Assembly: GCA_934216155.1 (NCBI GenBank)
Contig: CAKQBK010000014.1
Span: forward strand, 1-35,731
DNA: 35,731 bases
Source: an uncultured Dialister sp.
GTDB taxonomy: Bacteria > Bacillota > Negativicutes > Veillonellales > Dialisteraceae
Direction of reading: 5' to 3'
The position numbers and the translations under genes were made by a program. Shown in pieces: positions 15,911 to 23,581 of this stretch. Numbering within the stretch: the stretch's first letter is position 1; each line of letters begins with the position of its first letter. The notes beneath the pieces are model-generated. The model did not search any database and was not told where the DNA came from. It saw only the letters and a list, made by a program, of their open reading frames with translations.

Positions 15911-16140
15911 ATTTGGCTAGAGGCAGGTTTCACGTGAAACGATAGGAGTGAAGGTTATGATTCTGCTACTTGCTATTTCCAACATGTCATCCTAATGGAA
16001 AGTGGCAGGGTTAAAAAGGTTATAAATGGTTATGCGAGAACGGTATCCCCATAACCATTTATAACCCTTATAACCTTGTCACTTGCGGCAGCAGGAATTG
16101 TTTTACAGAAGAAATCAGCGGAACAATAACCTTTATAGAA
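15911..16140. repeat. family C palindrome between the paired membrane genes
   Basis: A parS-like GGTTTCACGTGAAACG (15926-15941, 14 of 16), GGTTATGATTCTGC, C arms at about 16010-16075 and mirrored GGAACAATAACC. Confidence 0.7.
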
Positions 16141-16175
16141 TAGGTATCTGCTGTATGTTTTGAAAAGGTGATACT

Positions 16176-16607
16176 ATGTTTAAATATTATTTTCCCCTCG
16201 CCATCGTGGTGCTCTCCAGTGTGGGGTATCAGGTGGGGCTGAAGGAGGTGTCCAGTGGGATTGATCCCATTGTGGCCCTGGTGGTGACGTACCTGGCTTC
16301 TTCGGTGACGTCGTTTCTTTTGTATTTCATCTTGGCCTCCAAGGGGGAGAATCGGTGGAGGGAAGTGACGCGGGTGAATCCGGCGGCGCTCCTTCTGGGC
16401 TGTTCCATCGTGGGCATTGAAGTGGGATGTTTGTACATGTTCGTGGCCGGCTGGCCGGTGAATACCGCCTTCGTGGTGTCCAATAGCTGCATTGTGGTGG
16501 CTCTGATGGTGATGGGGAAGGTCCTGTACGATGAGAAACTGACCCTCCGCCAGCTGGGCGGGGTTCTTATTTCCATGGTGGGAATCTTTGCGATTGTTAT
16601 GGGATGA
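16176..16607 (+). CDS. half-size EamA/DMT-type membrane protein (second of a pair)
   Basis: The 143-aa protein shares the layout of the 15479 gene: GCSIVGIEVGCLYMFVAGWPVN aligns with GISIAGLEVGTIYMYRAGWQMN, and the C-terminal helix (RQLGGVLISMVGIFAIVMG) is equivalent. The membrane segments are at about 3-22, 32-54, 68-88, 96-112 and 121-141. Start ATG with AAAAGGTGAT upstream. The likely role is half of a heterodimeric DMT transporter. Confidence 0.75.
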   Translation: MFKYYFPLAIVVLSSVGYQVGLKEVSSGIDPIVALVVTYLASSVTSFLLYFILASKGENRWREVTRVNPAALLLGCSIVGIEVGCLYMFVAGWPVNTAFVVSNSCIVVALMVMGKVLYDEKLTLRQLGGVLISMVGIFAIVMG

Positions 16608-16609
16608 AA

Positions 16610-17040
16610 AAGGCAGTTAGAAGTGAGAAGTTAGAAGTGAGAAATGGTAGCCGGCGAGCACGTCGAATTGCTCTTATACCAATTGGCACCAACTCTCATG
16701 ATTCCTTTTTATATAGCTCGCCGGAAGTTGAAACGGATAGATTCATGTTTCATGGGAAACCGTGTGTGGAAAGGTTATAATTCTGCTGCTTACTTTGTCT
16801 TACAAATAGACGCTTCTGCTTGCGACAAGGTAAAAAGGGTTATAGAAGGTTATGATACTAACGTAAGCCTCATAACCTTCTATAACCCTTTATAACCTTT
16901 TGTCAGGTGGTGTCATTTTTATGTGAGTAGAAAGGACAAAGCAGAATAATAACCTTTATAAAAATGGGTTTTGGGGCGCTATATAATTTGTGCGCCCCTT
17001 CCACCATTTCTCACTTCTAACTTCTCACTTCTAACTGCTT
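16610..17040. repeat. 430-bp compound palindrome (B-E-parS-C-B')
   Basis: The outer arms at about 16613-16648 and 17003-17038 are a perfect inverted repeat (AGTTAGAAGTGAGAAGTTAG and its complement). Inside lie a family E hairpin (16652-16723), TGTTTCATGGGAAACC (16746), GGTTATAATTCTGC, C arms (about 16830-16900), GCAGAATAATAACC and a family B' hairpin. An open frame from 16644 to 16895 is only repeat sequence. Confidence 0.8.
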
Positions 17041-17044
17041 TTGA

Positions 17045-17073
17045 TTGACTTCTATCTGATTCCATGATATATT
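17045..17073 (+). promoter_or_regulatory. promoter of the metA T-box transcript
   Basis: TTGACT at 17045-17050 and TATATT at 17068-17073, spacing 17 bp. Confidence 0.65.
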
Positions 17074-17079
17074 ACTACT

Positions 17080-17335
17080 AATCGTATATAGGCAGTGAAG
17101 AGAAGAGTAGGCAGGAAGAAATGGCAAAGAGAGTCCCGGTGGGTGAGAGGGGATACAGGATGTTCTGCAGAAGATGGCCTCTGAGCCTGGTATGCTGAAT
17201 GGTGAAGCAGCCCGGGAGCTCCCGTTATAGAGCCAGGGTATATTGGTACCTATAGAGATTTTCCTGGTGACAGGGAAATGAATTTGGGTGGTAACACGAG
17301 CGTCTCGTCCCTTAGTGGGAAGAGGCTTTTTTATT
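17080..17335 (+). promoter_or_regulatory. T-box leader, predicted methionine-responsive
   Basis: Stem I starts at AAGAGAGTCCCGG near 17127. The specifier is ATG at 17174-17176, in the same register as the other leaders. The T-box reads TTGGGTGGTAACACG (17284-17298). The imperfect terminator GTCTCGTCCC...GGGAAGAGGC is followed by TTTTTTATT. Methionine fits the metA gene downstream. Confidence 0.88.
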
Positions 17336-17337
17336 GT

Positions 17338-17485
17338 AAAAATGAGCAATGAGTAATGAGCAATGAGTAATTGAGGTAACGGCGCACAACTTATAAAGCG
17401 CCGTAAAATAATTATTATATTTTGGCACTGCTATATGAATTGTGCAGTGCATACCTTCATTTCTCATTTCTAATTCCTCATTGCA
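17338..17485. repeat. family B pair between Met T-box and metA
   Basis: AATGAGCAATGAGTAATGAG arms with an ACGGCGCACAACTTATAAAG hairpin are mirrored by a GGCACTGCTATATGAATTG hairpin and TTTCTCATTTCTAATTCCTC arms. The metA ribosome site follows. Confidence 0.75.
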
Positions 17486-17503
17486 TTTCAAGGGGGTAGT
17501 ATT

Positions 17504-18451
17504 GTGCCAATTAAAATAGCGAATGGTTTGGATGCTATTAGTGAATTGAAAAAAGAAGGAATTGTGACCATCGATGAGGATCGGGCGCGGACCCAGGATA
17601 TTCGTCCGCTGCACATTTTGATTTTGAACCTGATGCCCATCAAGAAACCGACGGAAGTGCAGTTGTTGCGCCTTCTGGGGGATACGCCGCTGCAGTTGGC
17701 TGTGGATTTTGCTCGCATTGCGTCTCGCGAATCGTCTCACACGGATAAGTCTTATTTGGATGAAAACTATCTCACCTTTGATGATATTAAGGATAAGAAA
17801 TATGATGGTTTCATTATCACCGGGGCGCCGGTAGAAAAGATGGCCTATGAAGAAGTGGAATATTGGCCGGAAATGATGAAATATTTCGAATGGGCCGATA
17901 CCCATGTATTTTCTACCCTTCATTTCTGCTGGGCTGCTCAGGCAGGACTGTACCGTGATTATGGGGTGCAGAAGCGCATTTTGCCAAATAAGCTCTTCGG
18001 CATTTACCAGTATGGGCTGACCGTCAATTATCATCCGCTCCTTCGCGGTTTCGATGATCGCTATTTCATTCCCCAGTCCCGTCATACCTCTATCGATGAT
18101 AGAAAAGTAGATGCCACGCCGGAATTGACCGTACTGTCTCGTTCCCGTGAAAATGGCATCAACATCGTGACCGACCAGGAATCGCGCCGCATTTTCGTGC
18201 TGGGCCATTTCGAATACGACCTTCGCACCTTGGAATGGGAATATAAGAGAGATCGGGAAAAGGGCCTGCCGATTCGACTGCCGGCTAACTACTATCCTTA
18301 CGACGACCCGCAGGAAAAACCCCGTTTCGTATGGTGCAGCTATGCCCACCTGTTCTATCACAACTGGCTGAACTTCGTTTACCAGGAAACCCCGTATTCC
18401 CTGGACGACCTCATGCCGGTGGGGGTACATAATCCATTACACCAGCGGTGA
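17504..18451 (+). CDS. metA: homoserine O-acyltransferase, MetA family (probably acetyl-CoA-using)
   Basis: The enzyme activates homoserine by O-acylation, the first dedicated step of methionine synthesis. Counted from the GTG start, Cys142 (HFCWAAQAG) is the catalytic nucleophile, with His235 and Glu237 in LGHFEYD. Residue 111 in ITGAPVEKM is Glu. In this family Glu111 goes with acetyl-CoA use and Gly111 with succinyl-CoA, so the product is probably O-acetylhomoserine although the family name is succinyltransferase. At 315 aa it matches the family. An AGGGGG ribosome site precedes the GTG. Expression is controlled by the Met T-box about 170 bp upstream. Confidence 0.93.
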   Translation: MPIKIANGLDAISELKKEGIVTIDEDRARTQDIRPLHILILNLMPIKKPTEVQLLRLLGDTPLQLAVDFARIASRESSHTDKSYLDENYLTFDDIKDKKYDGFIITGAPVEKMAYEEVEYWPEMMKYFEWADTHVFSTLHFCWAAQAGLYRDYGVQKRILPNKLFGIYQYGLTVNYHPLLRGFDDRYFIPQSRHTSIDDRKVDATPELTVLSRSRENGINIVTDQESRRIFVLGHFEYDLRTLEWEYKRDREKGLPIRLPANYYPYDDPQEKPRFVWCSYAHLFYHNWLNFVYQETPYSLDDLMPVGVHNPLHQR

Positions 18452-18454
18452 TAC

Positions 18455-18850
18455 GGGTATATTCATTTGTCATGTAAATGGATAGATAAAAGGGTTATTA
18501 TTGTGCTGGCTTCGGTAGTCTGACAAAGAAGGAATGACGCTGAAGAAGGGGTTATTATTGTACTGACTTTAGCTATCTGACAAAAATAGAAATACCGCTA
18601 GCATTGGGTTATAAAAGGTTATACCATACACGATGACATAACCTTTTATAACCCAATGCTAGCGGTATTTTACTTTGTTAGGGTATCAGAGTCTGTAGAA
18701 TAATAACCTTTTGGCTATCCAATAAAATGAAAAATGAGACTATCGAAATCAGCAGAATCATAACCTTTGTGATAAAGGGGTATTGGGGCGCTTTATAAGT
18801 TGTGCGCCCCTTCCAACATTCCTCACTCCTCATTCCTAATTACTAATTTA
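18455..18850. repeat. nested family C palindrome with TACCGCTAG arms
   Basis: The left side has two GGTTATTATTGTRCTG copies (about 18492 and 18551), then AAATACCGCTAGCATTGGG and C arms. The right side mirrors these with CCCAATGCTAGCGGTATTTT and GTAGAATAATAACC. A family B' element follows at about 18780-18838. Confidence 0.8.
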
Positions 18851-18904
18851 TGTTATAATGGGTTTACATGATACTGTTATTGTAGCGGAAAAAGAGGAAA
18901 AACC

Positions 18905-19696
18905 ATGGGTCAGCTTCGCAGAAAGGTACACAACTACACCATCGTGGCGGTGGATAAGGATGGCACGGCGCCGGATTTTCATATCTATTCCTTTACGGCC
19001 CTGCGGGTGCGGGAAGGGAAGGTGGTGGGTCATTACCATTGCCAGCAGTTCCCTGAAAATGATCGAAAGGCCCGGCAGCACATTGTTTGCGAATTTCGGA
19101 AATTCATCGGCGGCGATCTGGTTTTGATTGGCGTGGTCAGCGATATGATTCCTATTATGGAAAAGCTGTACCTGGACAATTGTGACGTGTATTTCACCAA
19201 TGTATCCCTGGACCTGTTCCCTGTGGTAGAAGAGGTGTATGGGCTGATTCGTGACCCAGAAGGGTTCAATCAGAAGGTGCTGGCATGCAAAACGGAAAAG
19301 GACACACTGAAAAAGGCCCATTTGATGTTTGAAATCTATGAAGAAGCGGCGGATCTGCTGTTTGATTACCAGGAAGGCTATCCCTACTGGGTGTGCTCTC
19401 TGCCCTATGAAGAAGAACGCTACATGGCCAAGCACTTGCAGGAACGAAAACGGCACTTGAAAAAGGCGGTTTTGTATTGGATGATCGGTTGCCATTATTT
19501 CTATCTCCATAAGAATTGGACCAATGTGATGTATTGGCTCACCCTGGGCGGTTTCTTCCTGTGGATGCTGGTAGACCTCTATCGCCTGCCTATGATGGTA
19601 GATGAAGCCAATGAAAAAATCGCCATCGATACCTACAGAGAAGCACCAAAAATCAGACGATTGGACACGATGAAATGGAATGTGCCTGAATTATAG
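18905..19696 (+). CDS. TM2-domain membrane protein with possible degenerate DnaQ-like N-terminus
   Basis: The 263-aa protein ends in a TM2-type module (about 183-240): a basic RKRHLKKA, a helix with WMIGCHYFYLHKNW, a short turn, then GGFFLWMLVDLYRLP and a charged tail. The N-terminal 160 residues resemble the layout of a DnaQ-like 3'-5' exonuclease (YTIVAVDKDGT, ALRVREGKVVGHY, LVLIGVVSD, AHLMFEIYEEAADLL), but the usual DxE, HNAxFD and HxxxxD residues are missing or replaced. If the fold is right it would be a non-catalytic nucleic-acid or nucleotide binder at the membrane. The N-terminal assignment is tentative; the TM2 part is more secure. A ribosome site AAGAGG lies about 10 bases upstream, and a TATAAT lies at 18854-18859. 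Confidence 0.6.
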   Translation: MGQLRRKVHNYTIVAVDKDGTAPDFHIYSFTALRVREGKVVGHYHCQQFPENDRKARQHIVCEFRKFIGGDLVLIGVVSDMIPIMEKLYLDNCDVYFTNVSLDLFPVVEEVYGLIRDPEGFNQKVLACKTEKDTLKKAHLMFEIYEEAADLLFDYQEGYPYWVCSLPYEEERYMAKHLQERKRHLKKAVLYWMIGCHYFYLHKNWTNVMYWLTLGGFFLWMLVDLYRLPMMVDEANEKIAIDTYREAPKIRRLDTMKWNVPEL

Positions 19697-19729
19697 CGGT
19701 GATTTCGCTGTAGTCATTTGGCATGGTAT

Positions 19730-20100
19730 CGAATGAGGAAAGGTTATTACTCTACCAATTTCGTTGGTTATACAAGGAGAAGCTTTCGCTAGAGAAAAGG
19801 TTATTATTCTACTGATTCCGATGGTTCAACCAAAAGAAATACCGCTAGTATCAAGGTTATAAAAGGTTATTTCATGCGAAATGGCATAACCTTTTATAAC
19901 CCTGCTGCTAGCGGTATTTTTATTTTGTTAGATTTACGGAATCAGTAGAATAATAACCTTTTCTCTACCATTCGATTCACCCTGTTTAACTATCGGAACT
20001 GGTAGAGTAAATAACCCTTTTCTCTACATTTTTTCATGAAACATGACACCAACGAATATCGGGCCTAATCCCTAGGGCCTAGCTACTAATCCCTAGGAGG
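19730..20100. repeat. 290-bp multilayer palindrome and right-hand family A
   Basis: From outside in, GGTTATTACTCTACCAATT, GGTTATTATTCTACTGATTC, AAATACCGCTAG and family C arms on the left are each mirrored on the right, ending near 20028. A right-hand family A arm (CCTAGGGCCTAGCTACTAAT) directly abuts the stop codon of the ClC gene. Confidence 0.8.
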
Positions 20101-21705
20101 TCATCGAATCCGCGTTTTCGGTACTTGTTCCTCTCCCATCTTTTTCAACGCCGCCGCGTTTTTGCTGGCCGAGAGGATATAGAGGAAGTCGCCGGAGCGG
20201 AGGCGGGTGGTTCCATCGGGGATGATGATTTGGCCTTGCCGTTTGATTTCCACAATCACCGTTTGTTCCATCAGGGAAATATCGGAAAGGCAATGGTTCT
20301 CCAAGAGGGAACCGCTTCCCACAGGGACTTCGATGATATTTCTTTCTTCTTCAGCATCTTTATCTGGACTGGCAGTGAGGGATTTCTTCAAGAGCGCATC
20401 ATAAATGGGCTGGCCTTTTAAGAGCTCCGCCGTGATGTAAGCCAAAGCGGACGCCAAAGCGAGGGCCATGAGATGATTGAAATCGCCGGTCATTTCCAAA
20501 ATCAGCAGCGTGCCAGTGATAGGAGAGCGGACGCTGGCGGCAAAGAGGGCCACCATGCCGATGATAATGATGGTGGGGCGGTACAGGTCCGGCAGGAGGA
20601 CACCGGCGATGAGCAGGTTGGCTTCGGTGGCACCGATCAAAGCACCCAGTACGAGCAGGGGCAGGAAGAATCCTCCCGGCGTGCCGCAACCGTAGCTGAT
20701 GAGGGTGAAAATAAATTTCCCCGCCAAGAGAAGCAGCAGGAACGAAAGTGGATAGGCGTGGGCAGCCAATTGATCCACCAGAAGATTGCCGCCGCCCAGC
20801 ACTTGTGGTAGGAAGAATCCTAACACACCGGCCCAAAGCAGGGCGAAAAGAATTTTTGTCCACTGATTTCTAAAAATCGAAGGCCGATAGAGATAATGAA
20901 TGTGCAGCAGGCCGTAATTGAAGAAAATCCCGGCAAATCCGCAGGTGATGGCCACCAGGGCGACACAGGGGAGGTAAGCTGCCGGCAGGGGCGACAGGTG
21001 CAAAAAGGTGAAGCTGGTGCTGTCTCCGAAGAAGAAACGGGTCACAATGGTGGCGGTGATGGCGGACGTCATGGTGGGCAGAAGCACTGCACCGGAAAAA
21101 TTTCGATGCAATTCTTCCAAAGCAAACATCATGCCCGCCAGCGGCGCATTGAACGCCGCCGCCAGCCCCGCACTGGCCCCGCTGGTGATGAGGTATCGTT
21201 CTTCCATGCGGGTTCGTCCCAATAGACGAGAAAACCCTTGCCCCGCTACGGCACCGATCTGGATGGAAGGGCCCTCGCGGCCCAGAGATAACCCGGCCCC
21301 GATACCGATGGCACCGGCCAGGATTTTCACCCATAAAATGCGGAGCCATTTCATTTTCATCAGGCCCAGTATGACACCTTTCACCTGGGGAATACCGGAC
21401 CCGCCCGCCATAGGGGCATAGCGGCACATTCCATAAAGAAGGCCGCTGATACATAAGAGCAGCAGCCCGTAGCCGAGAAGAGGCAGCCAGTTGTCCTGCG
21501 CGACGGCGGGCAGAAGGTACGTTTCATAGAGATGAATCCGAAGCGCTTCCGATTCATTTAGCAAATAGCGGAACAGGCTAATGGATAGCCCGCCGCAAAT
21601 GCCCACAAAGATACCTTCCAGAAATAGTCGGAGACGGAACTGGTGCCATCGATCCAAGGCCAGGCAGGTTTGAAGCAGTTGATTTGTAAAAGATGAGTTT
21701 TTCAT
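20101..21705 (-). CDS. ClC family chloride channel/transporter with C-terminal RCK_C (TrkA-C) domain
   Basis: The 534-aa polytopic inner-membrane protein carries ClC selectivity motifs: GSGIP (about 102-106), GREGPSIQ (about 142-149, with the gating Glu144) and GGFFLPLLV near residue 350. The gating glutamate points to H+/Cl- exchange. Residues about 450-525 form a TrkA-C/RCK_C-like regulatory domain (IVEIKRQGQIIIPDGTTRLR, SGDFLYILSASKN). No good Shine-Dalgarno sequence is seen before the ATG. It is divergent from nothing close by; fchA follows in the same direction on the - strand upstream, behind a repeat island. Confidence 0.9.
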   Translation of the reverse strand: MKNSSFTNQLLQTCLALDRWHQFRLRLFLEGIFVGICGGLSISLFRYLLNESEALRIHLYETYLLPAVAQDNWLPLLGYGLLLLCISGLLYGMCRYAPMAGGSGIPQVKGVILGLMKMKWLRILWVKILAGAIGIGAGLSLGREGPSIQIGAVAGQGFSRLLGRTRMEERYLITSGASAGLAAAFNAPLAGMMFALEELHRNFSGAVLLPTMTSAITATIVTRFFFGDSTSFTFLHLSPLPAAYLPCVALVAITCGFAGIFFNYGLLHIHYLYRPSIFRNQWTKILFALLWAGVLGFFLPQVLGGGNLLVDQLAAHAYPLSFLLLLLAGKFIFTLISYGCGTPGGFFLPLLVLGALIGATEANLLIAGVLLPDLYRPTIIIIGMVALFAASVRSPITGTLLILEMTGDFNHLMALALASALAYITAELLKGQPIYDALLKKSLTASPDKDAEEERNIIEVPVGSGSLLENHCLSDISLMEQTVIVEIKRQGQIIIPDGTTRLRSGDFLYILSASKNAAALKKMGEEQVPKTRIR

Positions 21706-21709
21706 GGTG

Positions 21710-22015
21710 AGTAAAAAGAAGTTAGGAGTGAGGAGTTAGGAGTGAGGAGTGTTGGAAGGGGCGCACAAAATTTGGAAGCGCCCCAATACCCCCTTTTTAT
21801 ATAAAGATGTAAGGTGGGCCGTTAGCAGTAGGCAGATCTGCATACTGTTAACGGCCTACTGCCAACAACTTACTATAATCGGCGAGCTATATAAAAAGGA
21901 ATCAGATAACTCGATGATAATCGGTGTAAGAGCAATGCGAGGGCTCGCCGCCACCACTCCTCACTCCTCATTCCTAACTCCTCACTATAATTAAGTCGAT
22001 ATAAATAACGATGTT
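21710..22015. repeat. compound repeat island (B-E-B')
   Basis: GTTAGGAGTGAGGAGTTAGG arms and a GGGGCGCACAAAATTTGGAA hairpin are followed by a CCGTTAGCAGTAGGCAGATC palindrome, a family E hairpin (GGCGAGC...GCTCGCC at about 21880-21951) and mirrored CACTCCTCACTCCTCATTCC arms. It lies between fchA and the ClC gene. Confidence 0.75.
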
Positions 22016-22018
22016 AGA

Positions 22019-22642
22019 TTACAGATCTACTTGATAAGTCAGTACCGCATCGATGGCAGAGACGGCATTTTCCCAGGATTTGATGGTTTCAGTCATTTCG
22101 TGTTCGTAGAATTCGTCGTCGATGTATTTCAGATTGATGCGAATGTTCAGAATGGATGCATGAATGCAGGCCATAGCGAACTGGGCTGCCATGATGGCGT
22201 CGCTCAGGACATTCTTATTTCCTTTCAAAAGCAAATTGGTGAAGCTGGGCAGCAGGTCTGCCATGGTCTGTGCCATTTGTTCCGGTACGGCAATGGCCTT
22301 TTTGAAGGCTTCCAGCTGTTTCACCTGTCGTTCTTCCAGAGGGAGACTGCGGATTTCCCGGAGAGTTTTCATCAGTTCCAGGAAAGAAGCGGCATCTTCA
22401 TCCATCAGATCCAGGAAAATAGAACGGGCCATCTGAAATACCTGGGCGTATTCATTGGCTTTTTCATGGAAGTCCGCATAATTCTTGTTCGATGCGGTCA
22501 GGTGGCAAACCATTTCTGCCAAACTGCAAGCCTGGGCTCCCACCAAACCAGCCGCAGCACCGCCGCCGGGAGCGGAAGAGGAACTTCCTAAATCATCGAG
22601 AAATGTGTCAATTGTTCTTGTACGAAATGCGTTGTTTTCCAT
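22019..22642 (-). CDS. fchA: cyclodeaminase/cyclohydrolase family protein (FTCD_C), methenyl-THF cyclohydrolase-like
   Basis: The 207-aa helical protein has the FTCD_C signature SSSSAPGGGAAAGLVGAQACSL at residues 18-39 (folate-binding glycine-rich turn) and the following AEMVCHLT. Family members act as formiminotetrahydrofolate cyclodeaminase or methenyl-THF cyclohydrolase. Stand-alone proteins of this size in anaerobes usually serve one-carbon metabolism as FchA. The ribosome site AGAGGTG is well placed. A consensus promoter and an attenuator-like leader lie upstream at 22766-22886 on the same strand. Which of the two reactions dominates cannot be read from the sequence. Confidence 0.85.
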   Translation of the reverse strand: MENNAFRTRTIDTFLDDLGSSSSAPGGGAAAGLVGAQACSLAEMVCHLTASNKNYADFHEKANEYAQVFQMARSIFLDLMDEDAASFLELMKTLREIRSLPLEERQVKQLEAFKKAIAVPEQMAQTMADLLPSFTNLLLKGNKNVLSDAIMAAQFAMACIHASILNIRINLKYIDDEFYEHEMTETIKSWENAVSAIDAVLTYQVDL

Positions 22643-22659
22643 TGTGATTCACCTCTATA

Positions 22660-22735
22660 AAAATTAGGAATGAGGAATTAGGAATGAGGAATGGTGGTGG
22701 CGATGCACAGGTTACATAGCATCGCACCATGTATG
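22660..22735. repeat. family B element in the fchA leader
   Basis: TTAGGAATGAGGAATTAGGA arms and a GGCGATGCACAGG...TAGCATCGC hairpin lie between the attenuator and the fchA ribosome site. Confidence 0.7.
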
Positions 22736-22765
22736 ATAAAAAGTCACTCCTGATAACCGGATTTC

Positions 22766-22850
22766 CAAAATAAAAAAGCACGGATTGCAGGAATCCGTCT
22801 TCCTGCAGGGTACAAACAGATTCGCCTTTGAATCGGTGCTTTTGGTTACT
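22766..22850 (-). promoter_or_regulatory. candidate attenuator/riboswitch upstream of fchA
   Basis: Read on the - strand, a terminator hairpin ACGGATT-CCTGC-AATCCGT (22780-22798) is followed by GC and a T-run. It is mutually exclusive with TGCAGGAA/TTCCTGCA (22786-22807, 8-bp perfect stem, loop of 6). A third hairpin GATTC/GAATC (22819-22834) lies upstream, and AAAAGCAC (22836-22843) can close everything with GTGCTTTT (22774-22781) into a three-way junction. The architecture is that of a transcription-attenuating leader. I could not match it to the ZTP, THF or other known classes. Confidence 0.55.
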
Positions 22851-22856
22851 ATGGGT

Positions 22857-22886
22857 ATTATACAACATAAGAAGGGCATTTCTCAA
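22857..22886 (-). promoter_or_regulatory. fchA promoter
   Basis: On the - strand, TTGAGA (22881-22886) and TATAAT (22857-22862) are spaced by 18 bp. The predicted start lies near 22850, immediately before the attenuator. Confidence 0.75.
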
Positions 22887-22894
22887 TGGAATTA

Positions 22895-23125
22895 TAGGTT
22901 GTTACAAGTTACTCAGGTTTCTCAAGGCTCTCAGGTTGCTCAAGTTGCTAAGGGTACTAAGGGTTCTAAAGGTTCTGAAGGTTCTCAGGGTTCTCAGGGT
23001 TCGTCGAAATGACGGCTTTGGCTAGTGGCACATTCGACGAACCCTGAGAACCTTCAGAACCTTTAGCACCCTGAGCCACTTGAGCAACCTGAGAAACCTG
23101 AGCAACCTGTAATCACAACCGGAAT
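22895..23125. repeat. large family D palindrome
   Basis: About 95 bp of 9-bp-period units (GGTTGCTCAAGTTGCTAAGG type) are mirrored by AACCTGAGAAACCTGAGCAA units, with the loop TCGAAATGACGGCTTTGGCT between CGTCGAA-type arms. This is the longest D element in the window. Open frames rich in Gly, Ser, Gln and Lys across it reflect the 9-bp period and are not genes. Confidence 0.8.
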
Positions 23126-23162
23126 CATCCCATCTGTCGCTTACCGAAAAAGACAAGCACGC

Positions 23163-23345
23163 AAAAAAGGCATAGTATCCCCCTAGTAGGCGAGAAGGAT
23201 CCTATGAACCCCCACGCTAGATCGGCGACAGCGCGTTGCTGATCTCCACCCGCAGGTGAAGGAGTGCTCTTGGTCTTGTCGCTAGCACGGATGCGGTACG
23301 GAAGTCCTGTTATGCCGTGGATTGGAAGATACTATGCTTTTTGTT
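23163..23345. ncRNA. candidate structured RNA of about 180 nt
   Basis: The ends pair perfectly (GCATAGTATC at about 23171-23180 with GATACTATGC at about 23327-23337), and runs of A and T allow an intrinsic terminator in either direction. Inside, GCTAG-CGACA pairs with TGTCG-CTAGC around a 5-nt bulge, CTCC/GGAG closes an apical hairpin, and CACGG/CCGTG forms a side stem. CATAGTATCC can alternatively pair with GGATCCTATG, which on the - strand would make a terminator with six T. Size and closed ends are like 6S RNA, but no conserved 6S signature could be confirmed and the strand is uncertain. Confidence 0.4.
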
Positions 23346-23580
23346 TTTGGTGACTTGTGACTCGTGACTGGTGACCGGGAGGTCATTCATCGCTTATCAT
23401 TTGTCGGTTTGTGAGAATAGTCGGATATGATTCTCACACCATATCCTGCACTGACGTCAGTTCGAGAGGATGAAGTCTATAAAAGAGATGATTTCTTTCT
23501 CCATCTACCAGATCTCTTTAAAGATGTGTGCACATGATCCAGCTTTAATGGATTCCGAGACCGCTCTTTCGAGCTCGGAC
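23346..23580. repeat. family A copy and unassigned sequence
   Basis: GTGACTTGTGACTCGTGACT opens the stretch. TGTGAGAATAGTCGGATATG is mirrored by CATATCCGACTATTC-like bases (GATATGATTCTCACA) as a small hairpin near 23413-23445. Nothing coding is recognised. Confidence 0.5.
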
Positions 23581-23581
23581 T

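Noticed and set aside
16644..16895. 83-aa + strand ORF
   Set aside because: Runs across family B, E and C repeats within a compound palindrome and resembles nothing.
20399..21454. Long open frames on both strands across the ClC gene
   Set aside because: The ClC frame has all the family motifs; the others are GC-rich shadows.
22766..22850. Assignment of the fchA leader as a ZTP or THF riboswitch
   Set aside because: The conserved ZTP CGCCTGGGC segment and the THF core are not present, so only a generic attenuator is claimed.
22785..23025. Open frames rich in Gly, Ser, Gln, Val and Lys, collagen-like in look
   Set aside because: They simply translate the 9-bp-period family D palindrome; no ribosome site, and the mirrored arm has similar frames on the other strand.
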